A DNA stretch of 64,000 nucleotides from contig JAEXZS010000010.1 in NCBI GenBank assembly GCA_023451375.1, forward strand, positions 1 through 64,000. Direction: 5' to 3'. This document shows, in pieces, positions 7,611 through 15,016 of the stretch. The notes under the pieces were generated by a model. It was given only the letters and a program-made list of their open reading frames with translations. It searched no databases and was not told the DNA's origin. A program made the translations under genes and the position numbers. The first letter of the stretch is position 1. Each line of letters starts with the position of its first letter. This DNA comes from Pseudomonadota bacterium (GTDB lineage Bacteria > Pseudomonadota > Alphaproteobacteria > Caulobacterales > Caulobacteraceae).

Positions 7611-7733
7611 GCTGTTCACTCCTGTTCTGGTCCCCAGCAATTCCCCAGAAACGCGCCCAAACTGCGAGAACGAAACCGGAAACCAGACTGCTGCTGATCT
7701 AGGCGTGGCGGGCATTGGCGGCCCGTCCACCTT

Positions 7734-7779
7734 GTTTACACCGAGAGGGTCGGCGGTTCGAACCCGTCGCCGCCTACCA
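7734..7779 (+). other. Prophage attachment site: 3' fragment of tRNA-Val(TAC)
   Basis: From the anticodon loop onward the sequence reads as a tRNA. It has loop TTTACAC with anticodon TAC (7737-7739), stem CGAGA, variable GGGTC, T arm GGCGG-TTCGAAC-CCGTC, acceptor strand GCCGCCT, discriminator A and CCA at 7777-7779. The 5' part is wrong: the expected anticodon strand TCTCG is CCTTG, and no TAGCTCA D-arm exists. Integrases of many prophages cross over in an anticodon loop and leave such a 3' copy. The intact gene should be at the other prophage end. Confidence 0.8.
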
Positions 7780-7852
7780 AGCCTTCTCCTCCGGCGCTTG
7801 ACCTCGGCGTTGACGTCGGGGCAATCGGAAACGGCTTGCGAGGAAATCGACC

Positions 7853-9133
7853 GTGACCGACGCCGTCCTGCCCCGGAACTCCACAGGCCGCGTGCTGTTC
7901 GCCAGCCTGATCGGCACGACGATCGAGTTCTTCGACTTCTACATCTACGCCACGGCCGCCGTGCTGGTCTTTCCGACGCTGTTCTTTCCCGGCGCGGACC
8001 CGCTGGCCTCGACGCTGTCGTCCTTCGCCACCTTCGCCATCGCCTTCTTCGCGCGGCCGGTCGGCGCATTGGCCTTCGGTCATTTCGGCGACCGGGTGGG
8101 GCGCAAGGCCACCCTTGTCGCGGCGCTGATGACCATGGGGCTGTCCACCGTGGCGATCGGCTTTCTGCCCACCTACGCCCAGGCTGGAGTTATCGCGCCG
8201 CTGTTGCTGGCTCTGTGCCGCTTCGGCCAGGGGCTGGGCCTTGGCGGCGAATGGGGCGGGGCCGTGCTGCTGGCGACCGAGAATGCGCCGCCCGGCAAGA
8301 AGGCGTGGTTCGGCATGTTCCCGCAACTGGGCGCGCCGATCGGCTTCGTGCTGTCGACGGCATCCTTCATCATTCTCACCGCCGTCATGAACGAGCAGGC
8401 CTTCCTGGGCTGGGGATGGCGCATCCCCTTCCTCGCCAGCGCGGCCCTGGTCTTCGTCGGTCTGTGGGTGCGGCTGAAGATCGCCGAGACGCCGGAGTTC
8501 ACCGCGGCTGTCGCCCGCGACGAACGGGTTCGGGCGCCGGCCCTGACCCTGATCGCCAGGCACAAGGCCGCTCTGGTGCTGGGGACGCTGGGGGCGACCA
8601 CGACCTTCGTCCTGTTCTACCTGATGACCGTATTCGCCCTGGGCTGGGCGACAACGGGAATGGCGCTGGAGCGCGCCGACGTCCTGCCGGTGCAACTGAT
8701 CGGGGTCTTGTTCTTCGCCGCGCTGATCCCGGTCGCCGCCCTGCTGGCCGACAGGTTCGGACAGATTCGGGTGCTGATCGCCGCGACGATCGGCATCGGC
8801 CTGTTCGGCGCGCTTTTCGCGCCCCTGCTGCAAGCGGGCCTGAGCGGGCTGCTGGTCTTCTTCGCGCTCGGCTTCGCGCTGATGGGCTGCACCTACGGGC
8901 CGCTCGGGGCGGCCATGGCGCGGCCGTTCCCGACGGCGGTGCGCTACACTGGGGCGTCGATGGCCTTCAATCTGGCGGGCATCGTCGGCGCTTCTCTGGC
9001 GCCCTATATCGCGCTGAAACTGGCGGGAAGCTGGGGCCCTGGCGCGGTCGGCGCCTATCTATCCGGCGCGGCGGTCATCACGGCCCTGGCTTTGTGGGGC
9101 ATGAGCCGGGTGGCGCCGGAGCAGCACCGCTAG
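7853..9133 (+). CDS. MFS transporter, metabolite:H+ symporter (MHS) type
   Basis: The 426-residue product starts at a GTG behind GAGGA. It has about twelve membrane segments. The start FASLIGTTIEFFDFYIYATAA and the loop GHFGDRVGRKATL are typical of the MHS branch (ProP, ShiA, KgtP and relatives), which imports organic acids, betaines or similar compounds with protons. Further motifs are RFGQGLGLGGEWGGA and LADRFGQIR between segments 8 and 9. The substrate cannot be read from the sequence. It is the first chromosomal gene after the attachment site. Its stop and that of the opposing RHH gene share one CTAG. Confidence 0.88.
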   Translation: MTDAVLPRNSTGRVLFASLIGTTIEFFDFYIYATAAVLVFPTLFFPGADPLASTLSSFATFAIAFFARPVGALAFGHFGDRVGRKATLVAALMTMGLSTVAIGFLPTYAQAGVIAPLLLALCRFGQGLGLGGEWGGAVLLATENAPPGKKAWFGMFPQLGAPIGFVLSTASFIILTAVMNEQAFLGWGWRIPFLASAALVFVGLWVRLKIAETPEFTAAVARDERVRAPALTLIARHKAALVLGTLGATTTFVLFYLMTVFALGWATTGMALERADVLPVQLIGVLFFAALIPVAALLADRFGQIRVLIAATIGIGLFGALFAPLLQAGLSGLLVFFALGFALMGCTYGPLGAAMARPFPTAVRYTGASMAFNLAGIVGASLAPYIALKLAGSWGPGAVGAYLSGAAVITALALWGMSRVAPEQHR

Positions 9134-9348
9134 CCGGCGGCGCGGCCGACCCAATCCAGCGCCAGCAGCCTGCAGGCCGAGGCCAGCGGGCGTCGCCCCC
9201 GACCCGCGTCTATATCGGCCAGCAGGCCGGCCTTGCTGAGCCCCCGCGCCTCGGCGATCCGGTCCAGCACCGCCCAGAACTCCGGCTCCAGCGCGACCGA
9301 TGTGGGGTGGCCGGCCAGGACGACCGAGCGCTTGGTCAGGCCCGCCAT
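9130..9348 (-). CDS. RHH_4-type ribbon-helix-helix protein
   Basis: The 72-residue product begins MAGLTKRSVVLAGHPTSVAL. The pattern KRSVVLAGH-x-TSVALEPEFWAVLDRIAEARGLS is that of the RHH_4 family, small alphaproteobacterial DNA-binding proteins of unknown target. The strand is followed by two helices, and the tail LASACRLLALDWV is also conserved in the family. It is convergent with the MFS gene, overlapping it by four bases. The short gap to the lipoprotein gene upstream suggests co-transcription. Confidence 0.8.
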   Translation of the reverse strand: MAGLTKRSVVLAGHPTSVALEPEFWAVLDRIAEARGLSKAGLLADIDAGRGRRPLASACRLLALDWVGRAAG

Positions 9349-9353
9349 GAAGC

Positions 9354-9770
9354 TCAGCGCGCCGACTTCAGCACGATGTCCGCCGAACCCGGCGCGCCGT
9401 TCGTCAGCACCGCATGGCGCGTGTCGGTGACGAAGACCAGCCGCCCCGATGGATCGCGAATCTCGGCCCGGGCCGCATAGGAGTGGCGAGGATCAATCTG
9501 CGATGTCGGCACGCCCAGCGTAACGGCGTAGGGGGGAGCGCGGCCCTCCAGCGGCTCGCTGGCCTCGGCCAGCACCTGGGCCGGGGCGTCCGCCAGGCTG
9601 ACGTCCTCGATTCGGACGGTCAGCACATGACCGGGCGGCAGCATGATGCGCTCGCGATAGGTGGCGCTGACATTGACCACAGTCATGCCGGTCGACATCT
9701 CGGGACTTGGCGCGGCGGCGCAGGCGGTCATGACCAGGGCGGCGGGCAGGATCATCGGCGCGAGGCGCAT
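9354..9770 (-). CDS. YbaY-family lipoprotein
   Basis: The 138-residue product starts at the ATG at 9768-9770, which follows AGGAG by seven bases. A signal sequence ends in a lipobox (VMTAC), so it should be lipid-anchored. The rest is a beta-rich domain with the YbaY pattern: a strand with VSATYRERIMLPPG, then RIEDVSLADAPAQVL and DPRHSYAARAEIRD. Members are outer-membrane or periplasmic lipoproteins of unknown function. It lies 5 bases from the RHH_4 gene on the same strand. Confidence 0.82.
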   Translation of the reverse strand: MRLAPMILPAALVMTACAAAPSPEMSTGMTVVNVSATYRERIMLPPGHVLTVRIEDVSLADAPAQVLAEASEPLEGRAPPYAVTLGVPTSQIDPRHSYAARAEIRDPSGRLVFVTDTRHAVLTNGAPGSADIVLKSAR

Positions 9771-9876
9771 GGCGGTCTCCTTCATTCCAGGCAGTTTGTC
9801 ACAGTCCGGCGCAAGACGTGAGCGGCGCCGCGAAGCTGTCGGTGATAAGCGGGCGCTCCCGTCCGGAGTTCCGCCC

Positions 9877-10761
9877 GTGAGTCGCCCTTTCGCGATCGCC
9901 GCCGTCGCCATCTGCGCCCTAATCTGGGGCACGACCTGGTTTGCGATAACCCTGCAGCTCGGGCCGGTGGACGCCGTCGTCTCGATTGTCTGGCGGTTTG
10001 GCCTGGCGGCCCTGTTGCTGTTCGCCTTCTGCGCCGCGACGCGCCAGCCGTTGCGACTGAACCGAACCCAGCATCTGGCGGCCGTGGGGCAGGGCGCCTT
10101 CGTCTTCGCCGCCAGCTACGGGTTCGTCTATGCGGCCGAGGAGAACGTGGCCTCAGCCATCGTCGCCGTGATCTTCGCCGCCCTGGCCTTCGTCAATCTG
10201 ATCCTGTTCCGCCTGCTGGCGGGACAGAAGGCGGCGCCGGCGTCGTGGCTCGGCGCCTTGCTGGGCGTGGCGGGGGTCGCCGTGCTGTCGCTGGGCCAAC
10301 TGTCGGGCGCGGGGGCGGGCGCGGATCCAGGCTTGGGCGTCGTTCTCGCCCTCACCGCCGTCGTGGCGTCGGCGCTGGGCAACTGGTTCGCCTGGCGTGC
10401 GCAGCAGGCCGGCGCGCCGATTATCCCGACGACGGCCTGGGCCATGGCGTACGGCACGGGGATGCTGGCGCTATATGGTTTCGCGACCGGCGTGGAGTGG
10501 CGCATCGAGCCGACCGCAGCCTATGTGCTCTCGCTGCTGTACCTGTCCATCTTCGGATCGGTGGTGGCCTTCGCGCTCTATTTCACCATCGCGCGGCACC
10601 GGGGTTATGCGGTGGCCAGCTACATCTCCGCCCTGACGCCGCCGATCGCCATGGTCGTTTCGGTGCTGTTCGAGGACGCGCGGTTCGGCTGGAGCGCCTT
10701 CGCCGGTCTGGCTCTGGTTCTGGCCGGGCAGGTGCTGCTGATCCGCGCGCCGAGGGGCTGA
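9877..10761 (+). CDS. EamA/DMT-superfamily transporter
   Basis: The 294-residue product starts at a GTG with GGAG nine bases upstream. It has ten predicted membrane segments in two EamA repeats. The first begins AICALIWGTTWFAITLQLG and the second around VVLALTAVVASALGNWFAW. The conserved end EDARFGWSAFAGLALVLAGQVLL is typical. Family members export amino acids or other metabolites; the substrate here is unknown. It is divergent from the YbaY-like lipoprotein gene and convergent with the DUF4169 gene. Confidence 0.85.
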   Translation: MSRPFAIAAVAICALIWGTTWFAITLQLGPVDAVVSIVWRFGLAALLLFAFCAATRQPLRLNRTQHLAAVGQGAFVFAASYGFVYAAEENVASAIVAVIFAALAFVNLILFRLLAGQKAAPASWLGALLGVAGVAVLSLGQLSGAGAGADPGLGVVLALTAVVASALGNWFAWRAQQAGAPIIPTTAWAMAYGTGMLALYGFATGVEWRIEPTAAYVLSLLYLSIFGSVVAFALYFTIARHRGYAVASYISALTPPIAMVVSVLFEDARFGWSAFAGLALVLAGQVLLIRAPRG

Positions 10762-10763
10762 AA

Positions 10764-10940
10764 TCAGTCCTCTCGCTTGTGGCCGTCGACGTGCTGCTCC
10801 GACCGAAGCCGTTCGAGCCGGGTTTTGTCCTTCTCCGCCCGGCTGCGGCCGTGCGCGGCGCGATTGGCGGCGGCGCGCGCCTTGTCTTCGGCCTTCGCCT
10901 TGGCTTTGCGCGCCTGGTTCAGATTGATGATCTCCGTCAT
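10764..10940 (-). CDS. DUF4169 family small basic protein
   Basis: The 58-residue product begins MTEIINLNQARKAKAKAEDK, the exact style of DUF4169. These are short, highly charged alphaproteobacterial proteins rich in Lys, Arg and Ala, of unknown function. GGAG lies eight bases upstream of the ATG. Almost the whole protein is predicted helical, with no signal or membrane segment. Confidence 0.85.
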   Translation of the reverse strand: MTEIINLNQARKAKAKAEDKARAAANRAAHGRSRAEKDKTRLERLRSEQHVDGHKRED

Positions 10941-11009
10941 CCGCAAGCTCCACGATTCGAAACTCCTTGCGTCGCTGGACATTGTCTCGGGGCGACGGAA
11001 GGAGACATC

Positions 11010-11249
11010 ATGCTAGACGCCTCGCTCATCAAGGAACACCTCGAAGTCGTCGGCTCGGACGGCGAACATGTCGGCCGCGTCGACCATGTGAAGGGCGACC
11101 AGATCGAACTGGCCAAGCTGGATTTCGCCGGCGGGTTCAAGCACCACATGATCCCGGTCAGCTGGGTCGAGCGGGTGGACGACAAGCACGTTCACCTGAA
11201 TCTGACGAAGGACGAAGCCAAGGCGCGCTGGACCGAAAAGCCACACTGA
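11010..11249 (+). CDS. DUF2171 family protein (PRC-barrel-like)
   Basis: The 79-residue product starts at an ATG six bases after AAGGAG. It reads MLDASLIKEHLEVVGSDGEH and VGRVDHVKGDQIELAK, the pattern of DUF2171, small beta-barrel proteins often seen with stress genes. The end VPVSWVERVDDKHVHLNLT-like segment is also typical. Function is unknown. It is convergent with the alpha/beta hydrolase gene. Confidence 0.83.
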   Translation: MLDASLIKEHLEVVGSDGEHVGRVDHVKGDQIELAKLDFAGGFKHHMIPVSWVERVDDKHVHLNLTKDEAKARWTEKPH

Positions 11250-11255
11250 CGGGCG

Positions 11256-12338
11256 TCAGCCCGGCTCCGGAGCTTCCACCCTCGGCGGTTCCGGCGGCCG
11301 GGCGGGCTTCAGGCCCGTCTCGCGGACGATGCGCCAGGCCCGCACGCGTTCAATGAAGACGCGGTTCGGGATGTCCTCGAGCGGAGTGTCCTCCATGACC
11401 CTGGCCATGTCGTCGGTCACCGCCTGGCTGCGGATGTAATAGCTATGCTCCAGGAAGGGGTCGGCGTCGCCCGCCACCACGCGGCAGTCCACCAGCGCGA
11501 CCTTCTTCGGCATCAGGTCGACGAGGCGCGGACCGTCCGACCCGAGCCGGTCGGGGTTGGCCTTCGTCAGATTAGAGACCGTCAGCCCCTTGTCGTTCGG
11601 ATTGTAATAGACCGTGACCTGCCGCCCGATGCGCGGCAACAGCCGCAGCTTCGTGTCGGTTTCAAAGGAGTCATCGTCCTCGTCTGGCGCGGACAGCATG
11701 ATCTGGTCGAACAGACGCGTCAGGCCGTCGCGGTCCTTTGCGATCAAGGCCTGAAGGGCCTGACGCAGGACATAGGCGCCCATGCTGTGCGTCAGCAGAT
11801 GAACGCGGCGCTGGCAGTAGTCCTGCTGATCCAGCGCCACTACGAAGTCGCGGAACTTCAGGAAGGCGCGGGCGACGGACGCGCCGGAGGCCCGGGCGTC
11901 CTCGCGATCGCTATAGTAGGACATCCAGGGCGTCGCCTCGCCGTCCGAGGGCCAGCTGAACACCACGACATTGATCGGCTGCCCGCCGACGGTCAGGTTC
12001 TGCGCCAGCATGGCGGCCGCCTGAAGCGCGCCGGTGAAGCTGACCTTGAAGCCATGGATGAACACCAGGGTGTCGCAGCGGCGGCCCGAAGCCATCGCAG
12101 CGCGCAGATCCTCCATGAACATGCCGCCGCCCGTCTTGGTGACGTCAGGCTGGTTCAGGATGTCGGGATAGACGTGAAGCCTCTCCAGCAGCGGTCGAAC
12201 GGGATCGGGACGGAAGTCGGCGTAGCCGAACCGCAGCGCCGCCACCCCGTCCGGATTGAAGGTCTTGCCGAACACCTGCTTCTTGTTCGCGGGCTGATAG
12301 TTGCGATTGGTCGCGAAGAACACCCGGACATCGGCCAT
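11256..12338 (-). CDS. Alpha/beta hydrolase, DUF900 type
   Basis: From the ATG at 12336-12338 (GGAG eight bases upstream) the product has 360 residues. It begins MADVRVFFATNRNY, the usual DUF900 opening. The oxyanion strand is TLVFIHGFKVSF (about 90-100) and the nucleophile elbow is LLTHSMGAY, with Ser as nucleophile in T-H-S-M-G. A later SAPDEDDDSF segment probably carries the acid. The family comprises uncharacterised esterase/lipase-like enzymes. There is no signal peptide, so it is probably cytoplasmic. A TTG seven codons upstream is less likely as the start. Confidence 0.85.
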   Translation of the reverse strand: MADVRVFFATNRNYQPANKKQVFGKTFNPDGVAALRFGYADFRPDPVRPLLERLHVYPDILNQPDVTKTGGGMFMEDLRAAMASGRRCDTLVFIHGFKVSFTGALQAAAMLAQNLTVGGQPINVVVFSWPSDGEATPWMSYYSDREDARASGASVARAFLKFRDFVVALDQQDYCQRRVHLLTHSMGAYVLRQALQALIAKDRDGLTRLFDQIMLSAPDEDDDSFETDTKLRLLPRIGRQVTVYYNPNDKGLTVSNLTKANPDRLGSDGPRLVDLMPKKVALVDCRVVAGDADPFLEHSYYIRSQAVTDDMARVMEDTPLEDIPNRVFIERVRAWRIVRETGLKPARPPEPPRVEAPEPG

Positions 12339-12360
12339 CGTCGTCTCCAGAAACGACAAC

Positions 12361-12384
12361 GGCCCGAGGGTTGATCCCTCAGGC
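12361..12384 (-). terminator. Probable fumC terminator
   Basis: GGCC-x-GAGGG and CCCTC-x-GGCC form a stem around TTGAT. Read leftward, the stem is followed by GTTGTCGTTT, a moderately T-rich tail. It lies 34 bases after the fumC stop codon and just upstream of the hydrolase ribosome site. Confidence 0.55.
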
Positions 12385-12417
12385 CGCGCCTTCGTCCAGA
12401 AACGTATCAGCCGAATG

Positions 12418-13809
12418 TTACGACGGCGAGATCATCTTCTCGGGCCGCACGTATTCGTCGAACTCCTCGTTCGTCAGATAGCCGCCGCCGACAGCTTCCT
12501 CGCGCAGCGTGGTGCCGTTCTTATGCGCCGTCTTGGCGATCTTGGCGCAGGCGTCGTAGCCCAGCTTGCCGTTCAGCGCAGTCACCAGCATCAGGCTGTT
12601 CTCGAGGCCACGCTTGATGTTGTCCTCGCGCGGCTCGATGCCGACGACGCAATTGTCGGTGAAGCTGATCGCCGCGTCGGCCATTAGGCGCACCGACTGG
12701 AGGAAGTTGTAAGCCATCACCGGGTTGAACACGTTCAACTCAAAATGCCCTTGCGATCCGGCGAAGGTCAGCGCGGCGTGGTTGCCGAACACTTGCACGC
12801 AGACTTGCGTCAGCGCCTCGCATTGGGTCGGATTGACCTTGCCCGGCATGATCGACGAGCCGGGCTCGTTTTCCGGCAAAGCCAGCTCGCCCAGGCCCGA
12901 GCGCGGGCCCGACCCCAGAAAGCGGATGTCGTTGGCGATCTTGAACAGGCTGGCGGCGACCGTGTTGATCGCGCCGTGGCTGAAGACCATGGCGTCGTGT
13001 GCGGCCAGGGCCTCGAACTTGTTCGGCGCCGTGGAGAAGGGAAGGCCGGTGATCTTGGCGATGTTCTCCGCGACCTTCTCGGCGAAGCCGACCGGCGCGT
13101 TCAGGCCGGTGCCGACGGCGGTGCCGCCCTGGGCCAGCTCCATCAGCTTGGGCAGTGTCTGCTCGATGCGCTCGATGCCGTTGGCGACCTGCTGGACGTA
13201 GCCGCCGAACTCCTGGCCCAGCGTCAGGGGAGTGGCGTCCTGGGTGTGAGTGCGGCCGATCTTGATGATGTGGGCCCAGGCTTCCGACTTGGCCTTCAGC
13301 GCGGCGTGCAGATGTTTCAGGGCCGGCAGAAGGTCGTTGACCACCTGCTCGGCGCAGGCGACATGCATGGCCGTCGGATAGGTGTCGTTCGACGACTGGC
13401 TCATGTTGACGTGGTCGTTCGGGTGGACGGGCTTCTTGGACCCCATCTCGCCGCCCAGGATCTCGATGGCTCGGTTAGAGATCACCTCGTTGGCGTTCAT
13501 GTTCGACTGGGTGCCCGAACCCGTCTGCCACACGACCAGTGGAAAATGGTCGTTCAGCTTGCCTTCGATCACCTCGTTGGCCGCCTGGATGATGGCGTCG
13601 GCCAGTCCGGCGTCCAGTTTGCCCAGGTCGCGGTTGGTCTCAGCGGCGGCGCGCTTGACGATTCCCAGGGCGCGCACGACCGGCAGCGGTTGCTTTTCCC
13701 AGCCGATCTTGAAGTTGCCCAGCGAGCGTTGCGCCTGGGCGCCCCAGTAGCGGTCGGCCGCGACTTCGATCGGGCCGAAGGTGTCGGTTTCGGTGCGGAC
13801 GTTGCTCAT
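12418..13809 (-). CDS. fumC: Fumarate hydratase class II
   Basis: This TCA-cycle enzyme hydrates fumarate to L-malate without an iron-sulfur cluster. The 463 residues match the family length. Visible landmarks are TDTFGPIEV at the start, [14 protein letters not shown] near 100, SSNDTYPTA near 140, TGLNAPVGF in the centre and the fumarase/aspartase signature [11 protein letters not shown] with its catalytic serine near 318. It stands alone with a likely terminator behind it. Confidence 0.97.
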   Translation of the reverse strand: MSNVRTETDTFGPIEVAADRYWGAQAQRSLGNFKIGWEKQPLPVVRALGIVKRAAAETNRDLGKLDAGLADAIIQAANEVIEGKLNDHFPLVVWQTGSGTQSNMNANEVISNRAIEILGGEMGSKKPVHPNDHVNMSQSSNDTYPTAMHVACAEQVVNDLLPALKHLHAALKAKSEAWAHIIKIGRTHTQDATPLTLGQEFGGYVQQVANGIERIEQTLPKLMELAQGGTAVGTGLNAPVGFAEKVAENIAKITGLPFSTAPNKFEALAAHDAMVFSHGAINTVAASLFKIANDIRFLGSGPRSGLGELALPENEPGSSIMPGKVNPTQCEALTQVCVQVFGNHAALTFAGSQGHFELNVFNPVMAYNFLQSVRLMADAAISFTDNCVVGIEPREDNIKRGLENSLMLVTALNGKLGYDACAKIAKTAHKNGTTLREEAVGGGYLTNEEFDEYVRPEKMISPS

Positions 13810-13910
13810 GGGACTCGTCTTCCGGCGTGGTGTTGCGTTGCGCAGGCGTGTAGCACGGGAGCCATGCAGGGCAAGGCGAACCCATCCATCCCGGGACCGG
13901 CGGCGGACGC

Positions 13911-14273
13911 ATGACCCCCGGCTGGATCGGAACCGGCAAGGTCCGGGCGCGTGAGGATGGCGACGCGGTCGAGATCGTCATCGACGGCCTGACGACCCAG
14001 GCCAAATACTACAAGCCTCTGGTCTATGAGTTCATGCGCAAGGAATGGCGCGGGGCTCGGCCGGCCTGGGGCGACCATGTCGTCGAGATCCGCATGGAGC
14101 ATGTCGGCGATCCGCCTTGGATGGACCTGGACAATCTGGCCAAGGCGCTGCTGGACGCCATCAAGGGCTATCTGTTTCACGACGACGCCCAGGTCGCCCG
14201 CCTACTGGTCGAACGCCACGAGGGCGAACGCGAGCGGATCACGATCCGGGCGTATCCCCGGTCGCCGGCCTGA
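13911..14273 (+). CDS. RusA-like Holliday junction resolvase
   Basis: The 120-residue product ends in the RusA pattern [15 protein letters not shown] followed by [13 protein letters not shown], in which the aspartates bind the catalytic metal. RusA proteins cut four-way junctions and are usually carried by phages. Here the gene sits 6 kb away from the recognisable prophage, between fumC and a peptidase gene. The last 35 bases overlap the end of the convergent peptidase gene. It may be a domesticated or stray phage gene. The ribosome site is weak. Confidence 0.82.
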   Translation: MTPGWIGTGKVRAREDGDAVEIVIDGLTTQAKYYKPLVYEFMRKEWRGARPAWGDHVVEIRMEHVGDPPWMDLDNLAKALLDAIKGYLFHDDAQVARLLVERHEGERERITIRAYPRSPA

Positions 14274-14997
14274 AGCGCAGCGTCGGCAGCAACAGCTGCA
14301 TCTCGGCGCCGACGAAGGTCTGCGGTTCGGATGGAGGCGATAGGCCTTCCTCCTCTTCCCGCGCAGCCACGCAAGCCGTCGTAGCCTGCGACAGCGCGAT
14401 GAAGTCTGGGCTGTCCGGCAAACTCTTCAGTACGCATTCGTCGAAATAGGGATAGACGGCCTCGGCCCCGCAGCCGAACGACGACCGGTCTCGCCGGGCG
14501 GCGGTCATGACCAGGCGGTTCGGCGCCTTCAGCCCATCCACGAACACGCCGGAGAAACAGGCCGAGACAACGACCACGGTCGGGCGGCGGCCGCACAGGC
14601 GGTTCATGAGCAAGATCAGGTGCTCGGGCGCCAGGGTCGCCTCCGGCCCGAACACCACGCCCTCCTGCGATCCGTGGGACGTGATGTAGAAGAGGCACCC
14701 GTTCGGCGCGCGCGTTGCGGCGATCTGGAACTTCGCCAGCACGTCGGCCGACGTCGGCGCGTCGACGTCCGGCCCAAGGCTGGCGCTGACCATATGCGTC
14801 TCGGAGAAGCCCACGGCCTGGAAGTGCTTGGCCAAGTCGCGCCGAGCGTTGTCGAACGCCGCGATGGGTCGACCCCGACCGTCACGCCAGTCACCGGCGA
14901 TGAAGGCGGAAGCCCAGCCGTCGAACGATTGGGCGCCGGCGCTGGTGGCCGCCATCGCAAGGAGGAACCCCGCCAGACGCCCGAGCCATCGCCTCAT
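14239..14997 (-). CDS. Exported C13-family (legumain-like) cysteine peptidase
   Basis: The 252-residue product has a signal peptide ending near AGAQ (residue 23). The caspase-like fold is suggested by the catalytic pair His108 in YITSHGSQEG and Cys147 in VVSACFSGVF, each after a hydrophobic strand, as in peptidase family C13. It should act in the periplasm or outside. GGAGGAAGCG precedes the ATG. Bacterial C13 members are poorly characterised and the substrate is unknown. The acidic tail has an EEEE run. The 3' end overlaps the RusA-like gene. Confidence 0.82.
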   Translation of the reverse strand: MRRWLGRLAGFLLAMAATSAGAQSFDGWASAFIAGDWRDGRGRPIAAFDNARRDLAKHFQAVGFSETHMVSASLGPDVDAPTSADVLAKFQIAATRAPNGCLFYITSHGSQEGVVFGPEATLAPEHLILLMNRLCGRRPTVVVVSACFSGVFVDGLKAPNRLVMTAARRDRSSFGCGAEAVYPYFDECVLKSLPDSPDFIALSQATTACVAAREEEEGLSPPSEPQTFVGAEMQLLLPTLRFRPATGDTPGS

Positions 14998-15016
14998 CGC
15001 TTCCTCCAGTGCACGC

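Larger units (their letters stand above)
1..7779. mobile_element. P2-like prophage, right-hand end
   Basis: A block of P2-type packaging and capsid genes (gpM?, gpN, gpO leftward; gpP, gpQ rightward) is followed by phage-type accessory genes. It ends at a 46-bp tRNA-Val 3' fragment, after which normal chromosomal genes begin. The divergent O/P arrangement is the one known from phage P2. The left limit lies outside the window. No tail, lysis, integrase or replication gene is visible here, so completeness cannot be judged. Confidence 0.88.

Noticed and set aside
7701..7779. A complete tRNA gene including AGGCG at 7701 pairing with CGCCT at 7771
   Set aside because: Only five acceptor pairs form, there is no D arm with TAGCTCA-like sequence, and the anticodon stem is broken. 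A 3' fragment is the better reading.
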